Origin: an uncultured Acidocella sp.
GTDB taxonomy: Bacteria > Pseudomonadota > Alphaproteobacteria > Acetobacterales > Acetobacteraceae
Direction: 5' to 3'
NCBI RefSeq assembly: GCF_946222605.1
Contig: NZ_CAMIIE010000028.1
Location: 1-44,304, forward strand
Length of the DNA stretch: 44,304 nt
The translations under genes were made by a program, and so were the position numbers. Each line of letters opens with the position of its first letter. Position 1 is the stretch's first letter. Under the pieces are notes generated by a model. The model did not search any database, was not told where the DNA came from, and saw only the letters and a list, made by a program, of their open reading frames with translations. Of this stretch, positions 8,824 to 17,749 are shown one piece after another.

Positions 8824-8962
8824 GGTGACAAGACAGCTTGGCTTGCGACCGCGCAGCTGCGTATTCCATGCTCCATGGCGCTCCCGCCCCCGCTAAAATT
8901 TCAGCAAACCCAAATGGGGCATCACATTCAAAATTGTACTTTACCGGCCGGATACAGCCTAG

Positions 8963-8978
8963 TCATACGAATGTATGA
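8963..8978. promoter_or_regulatory. Dyad TCATAC-N4-GTATGA upstream of the sensor kinase
   Basis: A 6-bp perfect dyad (8963-8968 and 8973-8978) with a 4-bp spacer lies in the divergent region between the receiver-only regulator and the histidine kinase, 89 bp upstream of the kinase start. The same ATAC-N4-GTAT core recurs upstream of the kinase pair at 25563-25580. It is a candidate binding site for a local LuxR/FixJ-type regulator. Confidence 0.4.
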
Positions 8979-9066
8979 TGGCTCTTACCGCGGCGTTGCT
9001 CTACCATTGAAAAGCCCACGGCGGGCCGTGATGAGGCAATGATCTGTCATACGGGGGAGCGGCGTC

Positions 9067-10257
9067 ATGACTGTTGAACTGGACACGGCGGCAGACGCGC
9101 TCTCTGTGATGATGTCGCAAAGCAGTATCTCCGTATGGCAGGAGGATTGGTCCGCCGTGGCCGGGTTCATCCGCGAATTGCGTGCCTCTGGCGATGACCC
9201 GGTCGCTTACTGCACGGCGCAACCGGAAACATGCCAGGCGCTGCATGCGCGGGTCCGAATCTACGACGTGAACGAGCCCGCCCTACTAATGATGCGGGCC
9301 GATGACAAGGCGCAACTGCTCGGCGGCTTAAGCAAGGTATTGCCCTATTCGGTCTTCACCTTTCCGCTCTGGCTTGCCGCCATTGCCCGTGGAGAACGGT
9401 CATATCGCGGCGAGGCGGTGGTGCGGCGCCTGGATGGAACACTATGCGAGTGCCTGATCAGCGCCATGCTGCCGGCGGCCCTTGAGGATTTATCGCGGAT
9501 CAGCGTGCTGGTTATTGACACCGCCTCCTATCGCGGTGGCACGACAATTCTCGATACGTTGCAGCACGCCTCCCGCCTTGCGGCCATGGGTGTGCTCACC
9601 GCCTCCATCGCGCATGAGGTGAAAAACCCCCTGGCGGCGATTATGACCAATGCCGATGCGTGCCGCCGCTGGCTGCGCCAGCCCTCACCCAATCTGGGCG
9701 AGGCGGAGGAGGCCATCCGCGCCATTGTGCGTGACGCCATCCGGGCCCGCGATGTTGTGGAGCGGACTTTGGCGTTTCTGCGGCCCGCCCCGTCCGGGCA
9801 ACAGGAGATCGATATCGTCAATCTGATCAACGGCGCCATCGTGCTGATTATGAGCGATTTGCGGGGCTATGATGTCGAAATCGAATTCCTCCCGGACGAG
9901 CGGCTGCCGCATGGCTATGCGGACCCGATCCAGGTCCAGCAGGTGCTCATTAATCTGATGCTGAACGCCAGCCAGGCGATGGCGGCCCAGGAAACCGGGC
10001 GGCTGATCAGCATTCGCGCGCGGGAAGCGGCGGAGGAGATCGTCATCGAGGTGGCCGATCAGGGCCCAGGGCTTAGGCCCGAACAATTCAGCCGGCTGTT
10101 CGAGCCTTTTTACTCCAGCAAGCAGGGGGGTATCGGCATGGGTCTGGCGGTATCGCGCGCATGCGTCGAGGCGAATGGCGGGCGTATCTGGGCGGAGAAC
10201 CGGCGCGCGCGCGGGGCACGCTTCTGTTTCACGCTGAATCCAGCCGCCAATGGCTGA
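9067..10257 (+). CDS. Cytoplasmic PAS-domain sensor histidine kinase
   Basis: 396 aa without membrane segments. An N-terminal PAS-like sensor (about 20-155, beginning VWQEDWSAVAGF) is followed by a HisKA helix with phospho-acceptor His183 in ASIAHEVKNPLAAI. The HATPase shows the N-box (Asn310 in LINLMLNASQAM), the G1 box DQGPGL (about 341-346) and the G2 glycine loop GGIGMGLAV. It looks fully competent. GGGGAG lies about six bases before the ATG. Its 3' end overlaps the convergent FixJ-like regulator by 29 bp. Its PAS domain resembles those of the two kinases at 21.6-25.4 kb. Signal unknown; a FixL/FixJ-style pair with the regulator at 10229 is likely. Confidence 0.93.
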   Translation: MTVELDTAADALSVMMSQSSISVWQEDWSAVAGFIRELRASGDDPVAYCTAQPETCQALHARVRIYDVNEPALLMMRADDKAQLLGGLSKVLPYSVFTFPLWLAAIARGERSYRGEAVVRRLDGTLCECLISAMLPAALEDLSRISVLVIDTASYRGGTTILDTLQHASRLAAMGVLTASIAHEVKNPLAAIMTNADACRRWLRQPSPNLGEAEEAIRAIVRDAIRARDVVERTLAFLRPAPSGQQEIDIVNLINGAIVLIMSDLRGYDVEIEFLPDERLPHGYADPIQVQQVLINLMLNASQAMAAQETGRLISIRAREAAEEIVIEVADQGPGLRPEQFSRLFEPFYSSKQGGIGMGLAVSRACVEANGGRIWAENRRARGARFCFTLNPAANG

Positions 10258-10927
10258 GCTGATGCGCCATATGAACCAACTCCGCCAGGGAGCGCGCCTG
10301 CAGCTTGCGCATGGCCGAGGCGCGATGAATTTTGACGGTGATTTCGCTCAACCCCAGATCCCCCGCAATTTGCTTATTGAGCCGGCCCGCCACCACGAAC
10401 TCAAACACCTGCCGCTCACGGTTGGTGAGTGAGGCCAGGCGCCCCTGCAAATCTCGGACCGCCTCCTCCAGCGTCCGCCGCTCGGCATCCCGGGTCAGGG
10501 CGGCGGCGATGGCGTCCAGCAATTCCTGCTCCTGAAACGGCTTGGCCAGAAAATCCACGGCACCGGCCTTCATTGCCCGGACGGACATACGGATATCCCC
10601 GAAGCCGGTCATCATGATCGCCGGCAGCATAACACGGTGTCGCTTCAACTCCTCATGGAACGCCAGCCCATCCAGGTCGGGCAGCTTCACGTCGATCAAC
10701 AGGCAGCCCGGCGCATCGCTCCAGGGTTGGCTGAAAAAAGCCCGCGCGAATGGGTAGACCTGGGAGGCAATTCCCGCCGCCCGCAGCAACCGCGCCAACG
10801 CCGCCCGCAATCCCTCGTCATCTTCGATGATATGCACGACGGGCAAGACGCTAGAGGCCACCGGACGGCCCGCCGCTATGTCCGGCCCCTCCTGCATCGA
10901 CTGTAGCGATCTGCGATTCAACATCAT
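10229..10927 (-). CDS. FixJ/NarL-type response regulator with LuxR HTH
   Basis: 232 aa. The receiver domain carries the acidic pair in IIEDDE, Asp79 in LLIDVKLPDLDG, Thr107 in MMTGFG and Lys129 in FLAKPF. It is followed by a LuxR-type HTH at about 171-213 (LTNRERQVFEFVVAGRLNKQ, then the recognition helix in LSEITVKIHR). This is the two-domain architecture of FixJ. The first 30 residues are not conserved and the true start may be internal, because no clear RBS precedes the ATG at 10927. It is convergent with the histidine kinase and overlaps its 3' end by 29 bp, a strong hint of a cognate pair. Confidence 0.92.
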   Translation of the reverse strand: MMLNRRSLQSMQEGPDIAAGRPVASSVLPVVHIIEDDEGLRAALARLLRAAGIASQVYPFARAFFSQPWSDAPGCLLIDVKLPDLDGLAFHEELKRHRVMLPAIMMTGFGDIRMSVRAMKAGAVDFLAKPFQEQELLDAIAAALTRDAERRTLEEAVRDLQGRLASLTNRERQVFEFVVAGRLNKQIAGDLGLSEITVKIHRASAMRKLQARSLAELVHMAHQLSHWRLDSA

Positions 10928-11181
10928 GCGGCATGCCCAAAGCGCTGTTTTAGCCTAATCTAGCCTTGCCCAAGCGGTACCGTCTTTACCAAAATTGCTC
11001 AACCTCTCGCTGGCCAACTCCGCTCCCCGGGGGCCGAGGGTTAACGCCACTTAACAACGATTTACTGGTTTTGCCGAGGCGTGGGTGCGAGCCTGCGCAC
11101 GGTTCGGTTGGCGGACCAGGGCTTGCAGCCCCTGCCCCCGCATGCGCCGAAAGCCCCATCCAAAAGGGAGTTAGCCTACTC

Positions 11182-12633
11182 ATGCCAACCCATAAAGACC
11201 TGCCGCCATTGACCAGTGCCACCGGTATGCCGGTGGCGGATAATCTCAACATCAAGACAGCCGGGCCACGCGGGCCGGCGTTGCTCGAGGATATCTGGCT
11301 AATCGAGAAGCTGGCTCATTTCGACCGGGAGGTGATCCCTGAGCGGCGAATGCACGCCAAAGGTTCCGGCGCGCATGGAATGTTCACAGTCACTCACGAC
11401 ATCACGCAATTGAGCAAGGCTGGACTCTTTTCCGAGGTTGGCAAGCAGACGCCGGTGTTCGTGCGCTTTTCCACCGTTGCCGGCGAGCGCGGCGCCGCGG
11501 ATGCCGAACGCGATATTCGCGGCTTCGCGATCAAGTTCTATACCGAGGACGGCAACTGGGACATCGTCGGCAACAACACACCTGTGTTCTTCTTCCGTGA
11601 CCCGCTACGCTTTCCCGACCTCAATCATGCGATCAAGCGCGATCCCCGCACGGGGCTGCGCAGCGCGGATAATAACTGGGATTTCTGGACATTGCTGCCC
11701 GAAGCGTTGCATCAGGTCACGATCGTGATGAGCGAACGCGGCATTCCCCGCAGCTACCGCCATATGCACGGTTTCGGCAGCCATACATTCAGCCTCATCA
11801 ATGCGGCCAATGAGCGGGTTTGGGTGAAATTTCATTTCCGCACGCAGCAAGGCATTGAAAACCTTACTGATGAAGAGGCGGAAGCGATGATCGGCAAGGA
11901 CCGCGAGACGCACGGGCGGGACCTGTTCGAAAGCATCGAGCGCGGCGACTTCCCGCGCTGGACTTTGTTTATCCAAACCATGACCGAGGCACAGGCCAGA
12001 AATTTCCCTTTCAACCCCTTCGATCTGACCAAAATCTGGCCGAAGGCGGCGTATCCGCTGCAGCAGGTTGGCGTGTTCGAACTGAATCGCAACCCTGAAA
12101 ATTTCTTCGCCGAGGTTGAACAGGCCGCCTTCTCGCCAGCCAATATCGTGCCCGGCATTGGCGTTTCGCCGGACAAGATGCTGCAAGCCAGACTGTTCTC
12201 CTATGGCGACACGCAGCGCTACCGGCTGGGTGTCAATTTCAACCATATCCCGGTGAACGCGCCGAAATGCCCGTTCCATTCTTATCACCGCGACGGGGCG
12301 ATGCGCACAGACGGCAATCTTGGCCGTACCCCAAGTTATTTTCCCAACAGCCTCGGCGAATGGCAAGATCAGCCGGCCTTGCATGAACCGCCTCTGCCCA
12401 TCAACGGCGATGCGGCGCATTGGGATCATCGCGTCGATGACGATCACTATCAGCAACCGGGTGATCTGTTTCGGCTGATGAACGCGGCCCAGCGGCAGGC
12501 TCTGTTCGACAATACGGCGCGGCAGATTGGCGCCGCCGCGGTGCATATCCAGGAACGGCATATCGGCAATTGCAGCAAAGCCGACCCCGCCTACGGCGAG
12601 GGCGTGAGGCAATCTCTGGATCGGTTGAAATAG
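11182..12633 (+). CDS. Monofunctional haem catalase (small-subunit type)
   Basis: 483 aa from the ATG at 11182, which has AAAAGGGAG about 11 bases upstream; a longer in-frame extension to 10966 has no family similarity. The catalytic residues are visible: His58 in RRMHAKG, Asn131 in NNTPVFFFRD and the proximal haem ligand Tyr341 in RLFSYGDTQRYRLG. Length and lack of a C-terminal flavodoxin-like domain fit a small-subunit clade. It disproportionates hydrogen peroxide in the cytoplasm. It is followed 15 bp later by an HD-domain gene, and the same two-gene order recurs at 41.9-44.1 kb. Confidence 0.97.
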   Translation: MPTHKDLPPLTSATGMPVADNLNIKTAGPRGPALLEDIWLIEKLAHFDREVIPERRMHAKGSGAHGMFTVTHDITQLSKAGLFSEVGKQTPVFVRFSTVAGERGAADAERDIRGFAIKFYTEDGNWDIVGNNTPVFFFRDPLRFPDLNHAIKRDPRTGLRSADNNWDFWTLLPEALHQVTIVMSERGIPRSYRHMHGFGSHTFSLINAANERVWVKFHFRTQQGIENLTDEEAEAMIGKDRETHGRDLFESIERGDFPRWTLFIQTMTEAQARNFPFNPFDLTKIWPKAAYPLQQVGVFELNRNPENFFAEVEQAAFSPANIVPGIGVSPDKMLQARLFSYGDTQRYRLGVNFNHIPVNAPKCPFHSYHRDGAMRTDGNLGRTPSYFPNSLGEWQDQPALHEPPLPINGDAAHWDHRVDDDHYQQPGDLFRLMNAAQRQALFDNTARQIGAAAVHIQERHIGNCSKADPAYGEGVRQSLDRLK

Positions 12634-12648
12634 GCAAAGGAGGAAAGA

Positions 12649-13290
12649 ATGTCTTTATCATTTGGCGGGGTCTCGGTCCCGGACAGCAAATTGGCGCGCG
12701 AGATCGCGGAGCTGGTGCGCGATACGGCGGGGCCGCTGCTTTATCATCATTCCAGCCGCGTCTACTGCTTTGGGGCGCTGGCGGGGTTGCATCGCGGCCT
12801 GAGTTTCGACCCTGAGCTGCTTTATGCGGGCGCCATGTTCCACGATATGGGACTGACAAAGCAGCATAGCAGCGCGCACGAGCGCTTTGAGGTCGACGGC
12901 GCCAATGTCGCGCGGGCCTTTTTGTCGAGCCATGGCATCGCACACTCGGAAATCGACCTGGTGTGGACCGCCATTGCCCTGCACACCACACCGGGGATTC
13001 CACAGCATATGCACCCGATCATCGCGCTGGTGACCGCCGGTGTTGAGATGGATGTGCTCGGCTTGACTTATAAGGAGTATAGCGATGCGGAGCGTGAGGC
13101 CGTGGTAAAAGCCTATCCGCGAACCGCCCATTTCAAGGAAGACATTATTCAGGCGTTTTACGATGGCATCAAGCACAAGCCTGAAACCACTTTCGGCAAT
13201 GTCAAAGCCGACGTGATCGCCGACAAGGAGCCGCATTTCCATCGTGGCAATTTCTGCAGCGTGATCCGTTGCTCCGCCTGGGCGAGCTGA
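12649..13290 (+). CDS. HD-domain hydrolase (cyanamide hydratase-like family)
   Basis: 213 aa. Metal-binding HD signature: His34 in YHHSSRVY, His65-Asp66 in AMFHDMGL, and a further conserved segment TAIALHTTPGI (about 107-117). This layout matches, as I recall it, the HD proteins related to fungal cyanamide hydratase, which hydrate cyanamide to urea; bacterial members are largely uncharacterised. A very strong AAAGGAGG precedes the ATG, 15 bp after the catalase stop, so translational coupling is likely. The C-terminal segment KADVIADKEPHFHRGNFCSV is nearly identical in the paralogue at 43.4-44.1 kb. Substrate remains inference. Confidence 0.85.
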   Translation: MSLSFGGVSVPDSKLAREIAELVRDTAGPLLYHHSSRVYCFGALAGLHRGLSFDPELLYAGAMFHDMGLTKQHSSAHERFEVDGANVARAFLSSHGIAHSEIDLVWTAIALHTTPGIPQHMHPIIALVTAGVEMDVLGLTYKEYSDAEREAVVKAYPRTAHFKEDIIQAFYDGIKHKPETTFGNVKADVIADKEPHFHRGNFCSVIRCSAWAS

Positions 13291-13347
13291 AGCCTCATTC
13301 TGATCCGGCCGGCGCGGCATTCAGTTGCCTTTCAGGGTGGCTTTGAT

Positions 13348-14313
13348 ATGATCCGCTGCCGGGCATATCGAGCGCCGGCTGGAACAGAACCCGGAACAGA
13401 ACAAGGAACCACGCGCGTGCTTGCCGACCGCATCTCCACGGCCATCGGCAAGGGATTCAAGATCCCGCCTGCGCCGACGATCGCCGCGAGAATCGCGGGC
13501 ACATCGCAGGTGGCGTTTTCTCACTTCAAGAACGATGCGCCCCAGCCTGGATTTTCCACGCCCTCACCCAGAGAGGAAGCGTTCGTATTCAACATCCCAT
13601 TAATTCCGGCACGGTTCTCACGCGTCTGCATCAACGGCATCGGCCAATCGGTTCTTCAATCTCCCGGCAAGGCCTATCTCTTCGACCTCACCGCGCGTAC
13701 CGAGGTCAGCCTGGACACCGCCTATGACGCCGTGCGCGTGCATCTGCCGCAAGCCACCATAGATGGTCTCGCCTACGAGCAGGGGCTGCGCCGGATTGGC
13801 GGACTTCATGCCGCGGCGTTGGGCCAGGATGATGCAATTCTTTACCGGCTGGCCCAGGCCATGTTGCCCGCCATCATCAATGCCCAGCAGGTCACGACAG
13901 CCTTTGTCGAATATCTCGCCCTCGCCTTTCATGCGCATGTCATCTACCAATATGGAGGCGTACCCAGAGGCGGGAGCGCCAAGGGCGGGCTGGCGCCATG
14001 GCAGATTCGCCGGAGCTGCGAGCTGATCGACGCCAATCTCGCGGGCGATCCCTCGATTGCCATGCTGAGCGCGGAATGCGGGCTCTCCTCCAGCCATTTC
14101 GCCCGCGCCTTCCGTGCCTCGCTGAGCATGACCCCGCACCAATGGATCTTGAAACGCCGTGTTGAGCGCGCCCGGACATTACTCGCCCAGACCGACACGG
14201 GCCTGGCGGAGATCGCGCTGATGTGCGGATTTTCCGACCAGAGCCATCTCGGGCGGGTCTTTTTGAGGGAAACGGGAATCAGCCCGGCCGAATGGCGGCG
14301 GCGGCAACGCTGA
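13348..14313 (+). CDS. AraC-family transcriptional regulator
   Basis: 321 aa with an N-terminal effector-like beta-domain of the AraC_binding_2 kind (about 50-200) and a C-terminal double HTH (about 216-320), including LSAECGLSSSHFARAFRASL and a second helix pair ending SHLGRVFLRETGISPAEWRR. The start is uncertain: the ATG at 13348 lacks a good RBS, while a GTG near 13417 has AAGGA before it. It lies 57 bp downstream of the catalase-HD pair and convergent with the NodT gene; the stops are 15 bp apart. Whether it regulates catalase, HD or something elsewhere is not determinable. Confidence 0.9.
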   Translation: MIRCRAYRAPAGTEPGTEQGTTRVLADRISTAIGKGFKIPPAPTIAARIAGTSQVAFSHFKNDAPQPGFSTPSPREEAFVFNIPLIPARFSRVCINGIGQSVLQSPGKAYLFDLTARTEVSLDTAYDAVRVHLPQATIDGLAYEQGLRRIGGLHAAALGQDDAILYRLAQAMLPAIINAQQVTTAFVEYLALAFHAHVIYQYGGVPRGGSAKGGLAPWQIRRSCELIDANLAGDPSIAMLSAECGLSSSHFARAFRASLSMTPHQWILKRRVERARTLLAQTDTGLAEIALMCGFSDQSHLGRVFLRETGISPAEWRRRQR

Positions 14314-14328
14314 CGCCGGCGGCGGCTC

Positions 14329-15816
14329 TCACCAGCCGCCGCCCATGGCGCGGAACAGAGACACATCGTCCTGCGCGGTATCGGCCCGGTTGAGGGCGAG
14401 CTGATCCTGTGCCTGCAGCAATTGCCGGTCGGCATCCAGAACATCGGTTAGCGGGATCGCGCCTTGGCTGTAGGCAGCCTGAGCGCTGCCCCGGGACCGG
14501 CGCAGCGCCTCCACCTCGTTTTGCAACTCCGCCTGCCGGCTCTCATCCTGGGCCAGCGCCATAAAAGCGTTTTCCACATCCCCGGCGGCTTTCAACACCG
14601 TGCCGCGGTAATCTGCGAGCGCCTCGGCATAGCCGCCTTTGGCCTGCAGAACCTCGTCATCAATCTTGCCGAACTCGAACAGGCGCCAGCGCAGCCCCGC
14701 CACCGCCTGCGGCTGAAACGCGGCACTGGTGAAAAGCTGTCCCGCATCCAGGCTTTCAAACCCCAGCAGGCCGGATATGGAAATTTTCGGATAATATTGT
14801 GAAACCGCCACGCCAATGCGGGCGTTCGCGGCCTGCAGACGCGCCTGCGCGGCAATAATATCGGGGCGGTGCTGCAACATCTGCTGGGGGGTTGAGCCAG
14901 CGGGAAGCGAGGGCAGCGCCACCGGCTGCGGGCCCGCCGGCAGGTTGCGTGCATAGCTGCCGGGCTGCCGGCCGAGGAGAATGTCCAACCGGTTATACTG
15001 GGCCTCAAGATCCGTACGCAAAGGCGGCAGGAAGGCCCGCGCCTGATAGAGCAGCGCCGCGGCCTCGTCTGCCTCACGGTCCGTGGCGCTGCCCGCCGCG
15101 CGGCGCTGTTGCACCAGATTGAGCAGATGCGTATCCGTATCGACCTGCTGCTGCGCGAAGGCCAGCCGCGCCTGGTCGCCCCGGATCTGGAAATAGCTGT
15201 CGGCGACGTCCGCCACCACAATCACCCGCGTGCCGGCATCCTCGGCCGCCGCCGCCCTGGCCTCCGCGCTTGCCGCCTCGGCGCCGCGGCGTAGCCCGCC
15301 GAACAGATCGATCTCCCAACTCGCCGCCGCGCCGACATCGTAGAGCCGTTGATCGCGATTATAGCCCGGCAGATTTTTGCCGATTTCACCAAGCGGGCTG
15401 TACAGGGATTGATGCTCTGCCGCCGCCTGCGCATCCAGGCCAAGGCTGGGCAGCAATTGCGCACCGGCTTCGCCAGCGGCCGCACGGGCCTGTTGCGCCC
15501 GCGCCAGGGCCGCGGCAAGGCTGAGATTCTGCGCCAATGCCTGCTGTACCAGGCGCTCCAGAACGGGATCCTGGAAACCGCGCCAATAAGCATTGAGCGT
15601 CGGAACTGGCCCGCCAGACACCGCCAGCGCCGCATTATGGAACGGGGCAAGAACGGGGTGCGGCGCCTGATAATCCGGCCCGACCGCACAGCCAGACAAA
15701 GCCAGCGCCGCCAGGCCCAACAGCAACCGGCCCCGGCGATGCCGTGCCGTCCGGGGCGGGCTGGCGGATTCCTGTTCCGGCTTGCACCGGCCCCAGAGCT
15801 GATCAGAGCGCGGCAT
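14329..15816 (-). CDS. RND efflux outer-membrane lipoprotein (NodT family)
   Basis: 495 aa. An arginine-rich N-terminus and hydrophobic stretch end in the lipobox LALSGC, with the lipidated Cys43. The following GPDYQAP is the classic start of NodT/OprM-type channels, and two long helical OEP repeats follow (about 90-290 and 300-490). It forms the outer-membrane exit duct of a tripartite pump. AAGGAG lies about nine bases before the ATG at 15816. It is divergent from the TetR gene, and the adaptor and pump lie beyond TetR, so the outer-membrane gene is transcribed separately from the inner-membrane parts. An operator-like element lies in its promoter region. Confidence 0.95.
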   Translation of the reverse strand: MPRSDQLWGRCKPEQESASPPRTARHRRGRLLLGLAALALSGCAVGPDYQAPHPVLAPFHNAALAVSGGPVPTLNAYWRGFQDPVLERLVQQALAQNLSLAAALARAQQARAAAGEAGAQLLPSLGLDAQAAAEHQSLYSPLGEIGKNLPGYNRDQRLYDVGAAASWEIDLFGGLRRGAEAASAEARAAAAEDAGTRVIVVADVADSYFQIRGDQARLAFAQQQVDTDTHLLNLVQQRRAAGSATDREADEAAALLYQARAFLPPLRTDLEAQYNRLDILLGRQPGSYARNLPAGPQPVALPSLPAGSTPQQMLQHRPDIIAAQARLQAANARIGVAVSQYYPKISISGLLGFESLDAGQLFTSAAFQPQAVAGLRWRLFEFGKIDDEVLQAKGGYAEALADYRGTVLKAAGDVENAFMALAQDESRQAELQNEVEALRRSRGSAQAAYSQGAIPLTDVLDADRQLLQAQDQLALNRADTAQDDVSLFRAMGGGW

Positions 15817-15856
15817 ATCCTCTATCTCCTTGGCGAACGAGACCAGGAGGTATATA

Positions 15857-15886
15857 TGAGTGACGATTATGTCAATACGTTACTAT
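15857..15886. promoter_or_regulatory. Operator-like element 1 (NodT/TetR divergent promoter)
   Basis: A 30-bp segment that matches the reverse complement of the perfect dyad at 16588-16617 in 22 of 30 positions, with conserved GAGTGAC at the left and GTCAAT in the centre. It contains TTGACA on the minus strand, suggesting it overlaps the -35 of the NodT promoter. I infer a binding site for the adjacent TetR-type protein. Confidence 0.6.
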
Positions 15887-15953
15887 TTACAACCAAAGCC
15901 GCCACCCGGGCGGTCCGGTTGGTGGAATCACCCCTCTTGGGTAAGATAAGGCG

Positions 15954-16586
15954 ATGAAGAAACCCACTGCCGACACCGTAATGCTCCCGACGGCGGGCCA
16001 GCGCGGCCCTGCCGAGCATGACCGGCGCGCCCAGATCGTGGAAGCGGCTGATGCCTATTTCCGCCATTACGGCTATAATAAGACCACGGTTGCCGACCTG
16101 GCCAAGGCAATTGGCCTCTCGACCGCGTATATCTATAAATTCTTCGATTCCAAGCAGGCCATCGGCGAGGCGATCTGCGGCAAATGCCTCAGCATCATCT
16201 TGAATGAGCTGCATAAGATCGCGCACGCGAAGCGTACCGCGGGGGAACGGCTGGCGGAGATGTACATGAGCGTGGCGCGGGAATCCGTGCGGCGCTTCTT
16301 TCATGACCGGCGGCTGCACGACATCGTCAATATTTCACGCGTCAGCCAGTGGCAGACCGCCAAGGACCACCAGGCCGCCGTGCTGGAACTGATCCTGCAC
16401 GTGGTGGCCGAGGGGCGCGCCGCCGGCGAGTTCGAGGCTGACTCATCGCTGATTAAAACCTGCAACGCCGTCGCCGAGACCTTCCTGCTGGTCTCCCATC
16501 CCGTACTGTTGGAGGAAAGGCTGGACGGGCTGGAGGAGCGCGCCGAGGAGATCAGCGCCCTGGTGCTACGCGGGCTGAAAAAGTAA
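15954..16586 (+). CDS. TetR/AcrR-family repressor
   Basis: 210 aa. The N-terminal TetR HTH occupies about residues 22-70, with the helix pair in TTVADLAKAIGLSTAYIYKF; the rest is the all-helical ligand domain typical of the family. It lies between the divergent NodT gene and the adaptor/pump operon, and both of those promoters carry a shared 30-bp dyad. Autoregulation and repression of both arms of the efflux system, relieved by a pump substrate, is the natural model. The ligand is unknown. Confidence 0.93.
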   Translation: MKKPTADTVMLPTAGQRGPAEHDRRAQIVEAADAYFRHYGYNKTTVADLAKAIGLSTAYIYKFFDSKQAIGEAICGKCLSIILNELHKIAHAKRTAGERLAEMYMSVARESVRRFFHDRRLHDIVNISRVSQWQTAKDHQAAVLELILHVVAEGRAAGEFEADSSLIKTCNAVAETFLLVSHPVLLEERLDGLEERAEEISALVLRGLKK

Positions 16587-16587
16587 A

Positions 16588-16627
16588 CGAGTGACGAATT
16601 GACAATATAGTCACTCGAACATAAATA
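16588..16627 (+). promoter_or_regulatory. Promoter and operator 2 of the RND adaptor/pump operon
   Basis: CGAGTGAC (16588-16595) and GTCACTCG (16610-16617) form a perfect 8-bp dyad with a 14-bp spacer. A TTGACA -35 (16599-16604) lies inside the spacer, and a TAAATA -10 (16622-16627) follows at exactly 17 bp. A repressor bound to the dyad would cover the -35, the textbook layout for TetR repression. The element repeats at 15857-15886. Confidence 0.7.
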
Positions 16628-16630
16628 TGA

Positions 16631-16649
16631 CTCCAACGTCATGTTGGAG
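16631..16649 (+). promoter_or_regulatory. Hairpin enclosing the adaptor-gene ribosome-binding site
   Basis: CTCCAAC (16631-16637), loop GTCAT, and GTTGGAG (16643-16649) form a 7-bp stem. The GGAG that serves as ribosome-binding site for the ATG at 16658 is in the 3' arm. In RNA this would mask the site; as DNA it could be an additional operator half-site. Confidence 0.4.
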
Positions 16650-16657
16650 CGTAGTCG

Positions 16658-17749
16658 ATGCCGTGCCGGTCGAGTTGGGGTCATGCAGCCACCGCACTTG
16701 CGGCGTTGCTTTGTTTTACTGGTTGCAAATCCACACAGCCGGACCCGCGAACCGCGCCGCCGCTGGTGGCCCTAGCCATCGCCACGCCGGCGCACCCGGC
16801 TGAACTCGGCTTCACCGGAATCGTTGCCGCCCGGGTGCAGAGCGATCTAGGCTTTCGGGTGGGCGGCATGGTGGTGGCGCGGCTCGTCGATCGCGGCCAA
16901 TCCGTGAAAGCCGGACAACCGTTGATGCGGCTCGACCCCACGGATTTCGACCATGCGGTGACGGCGCAGACCGCCGCCGTGGCGGCGGCGCAGGCCAATC
17001 TGACGCAAGCCGAGGCGGATGCGGCGCGCGATGCCAAGCTGGTCGGCTCCGGTTCGGTTTCCGCGCAGGATTATATCGACAAGAAATCCGCCGCCGAAGC
17101 CGCCCGCGCGCAGCTCGACGCCGCCGAGGCGCAGCTCAAGATCGCCCAGGACAACCTGCGCTACAGCACGCTTTACGCGGATGCGGACGGCGTTGTTGTC
17201 GATTATCTGGCCGATCCCGGGCATGTCGTCGCAGCGGGGCAGACTGTTCTGGTCCTAGCCCGGCAAGGCGCGCGGGAAGCGGCGGTGGATCTGCCGGAGG
17301 GCCTGCGTCCCGCCATCGGCAGCCCGGCGAGGGCTACGCTATATGCGGATAACTCCCTGCAAGGAACAACAGTTCTGCGCGAATTATCAGACGCCGCCGA
17401 TCCGGTGACCCGCACCTTCGCGGCCCGCTATGTGCTGCAAGGCGCGGTGGCACAAGCGCCGCTGGGGGCAACGGTGACGATCTATCTGCCCGGCTCCGCT
17501 CCGGCGCAAGCCGTGCAGATCCCGATCGCGGCGGTCTATGATCCCGGCTCGGGGCCTGGCGTGTGGTTGTATAACAAGACCAGCGGCAGCGTTCATTTCC
17601 AGCACGTGAGCGAAAGCGGGATCGGCGATGAAACGGTCACGGTCAGCCATGGCCTCGTTGCTGGCCAAGAGGTCGTCGCCATGGGCGCTAACCTGCTGCA
17701 TGAGGGCGAAAAAGTGCGGATCGCCGCTAAGCAGGGGGCTGCGCCGTGA
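16658..17749 (+). CDS. RND efflux periplasmic adaptor lipoprotein (MFP family)
   Basis: 363 aa. The N-terminal signal ends in a lipobox-like LCFTGC (Cys at about 23), so the protein is probably anchored to the inner membrane. The lipoyl/barrel-sandwich half-motifs (VGGMVVARLVDRGQSVKAGQ and DGVVVDYLADPGHVVAAGQ) flank an alpha-helical hairpin (about 95-165), and beta-barrel and membrane-proximal domains follow. It joins the pump to the NodT channel. Its stop overlaps the pump start (GTGA), showing translational coupling. The operator and RBS hairpin upstream indicate tight control. Confidence 0.95.
   Translation: MPCRSSWGHAATALAALLCFTGCKSTQPDPRTAPPLVALAIATPAHPAELGFTGIVAARVQSDLGFRVGGMVVARLVDRGQSVKAGQPLMRLDPTDFDHAVTAQTAAVAAAQANLTQAEADAARDAKLVGSGSVSAQDYIDKKSAAEAARAQLDAAEAQLKIAQDNLRYSTLYADADGVVVDYLADPGHVVAAGQTVLVLARQGAREAAVDLPEGLRPAIGSPARATLYADNSLQGTTVLRELSDAADPVTRTFAARYVLQGAVAQAPLGATVTIYLPGSAPAQAVQIPIAAVYDPGSGPGVWLYNKTSGSVHFQHVSESGIGDETVTVSHGLVAGQEVVAMGANLLHEGEKVRIAAKQGAAP

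Noticed and set aside
10966..11181. 72-codon N-terminal extension of the first catalase
   Set aside because: No catalase similarity, and the ATG at 11182 with AAAAGGGAG upstream gives the normal length.
11605..12612. 335-codon open frame antisense to the first catalase
   Set aside because: It mirrors the high-GC catalase frame, has no family similarity, and an equivalent antisense frame occurs over the second catalase (41825-42733).
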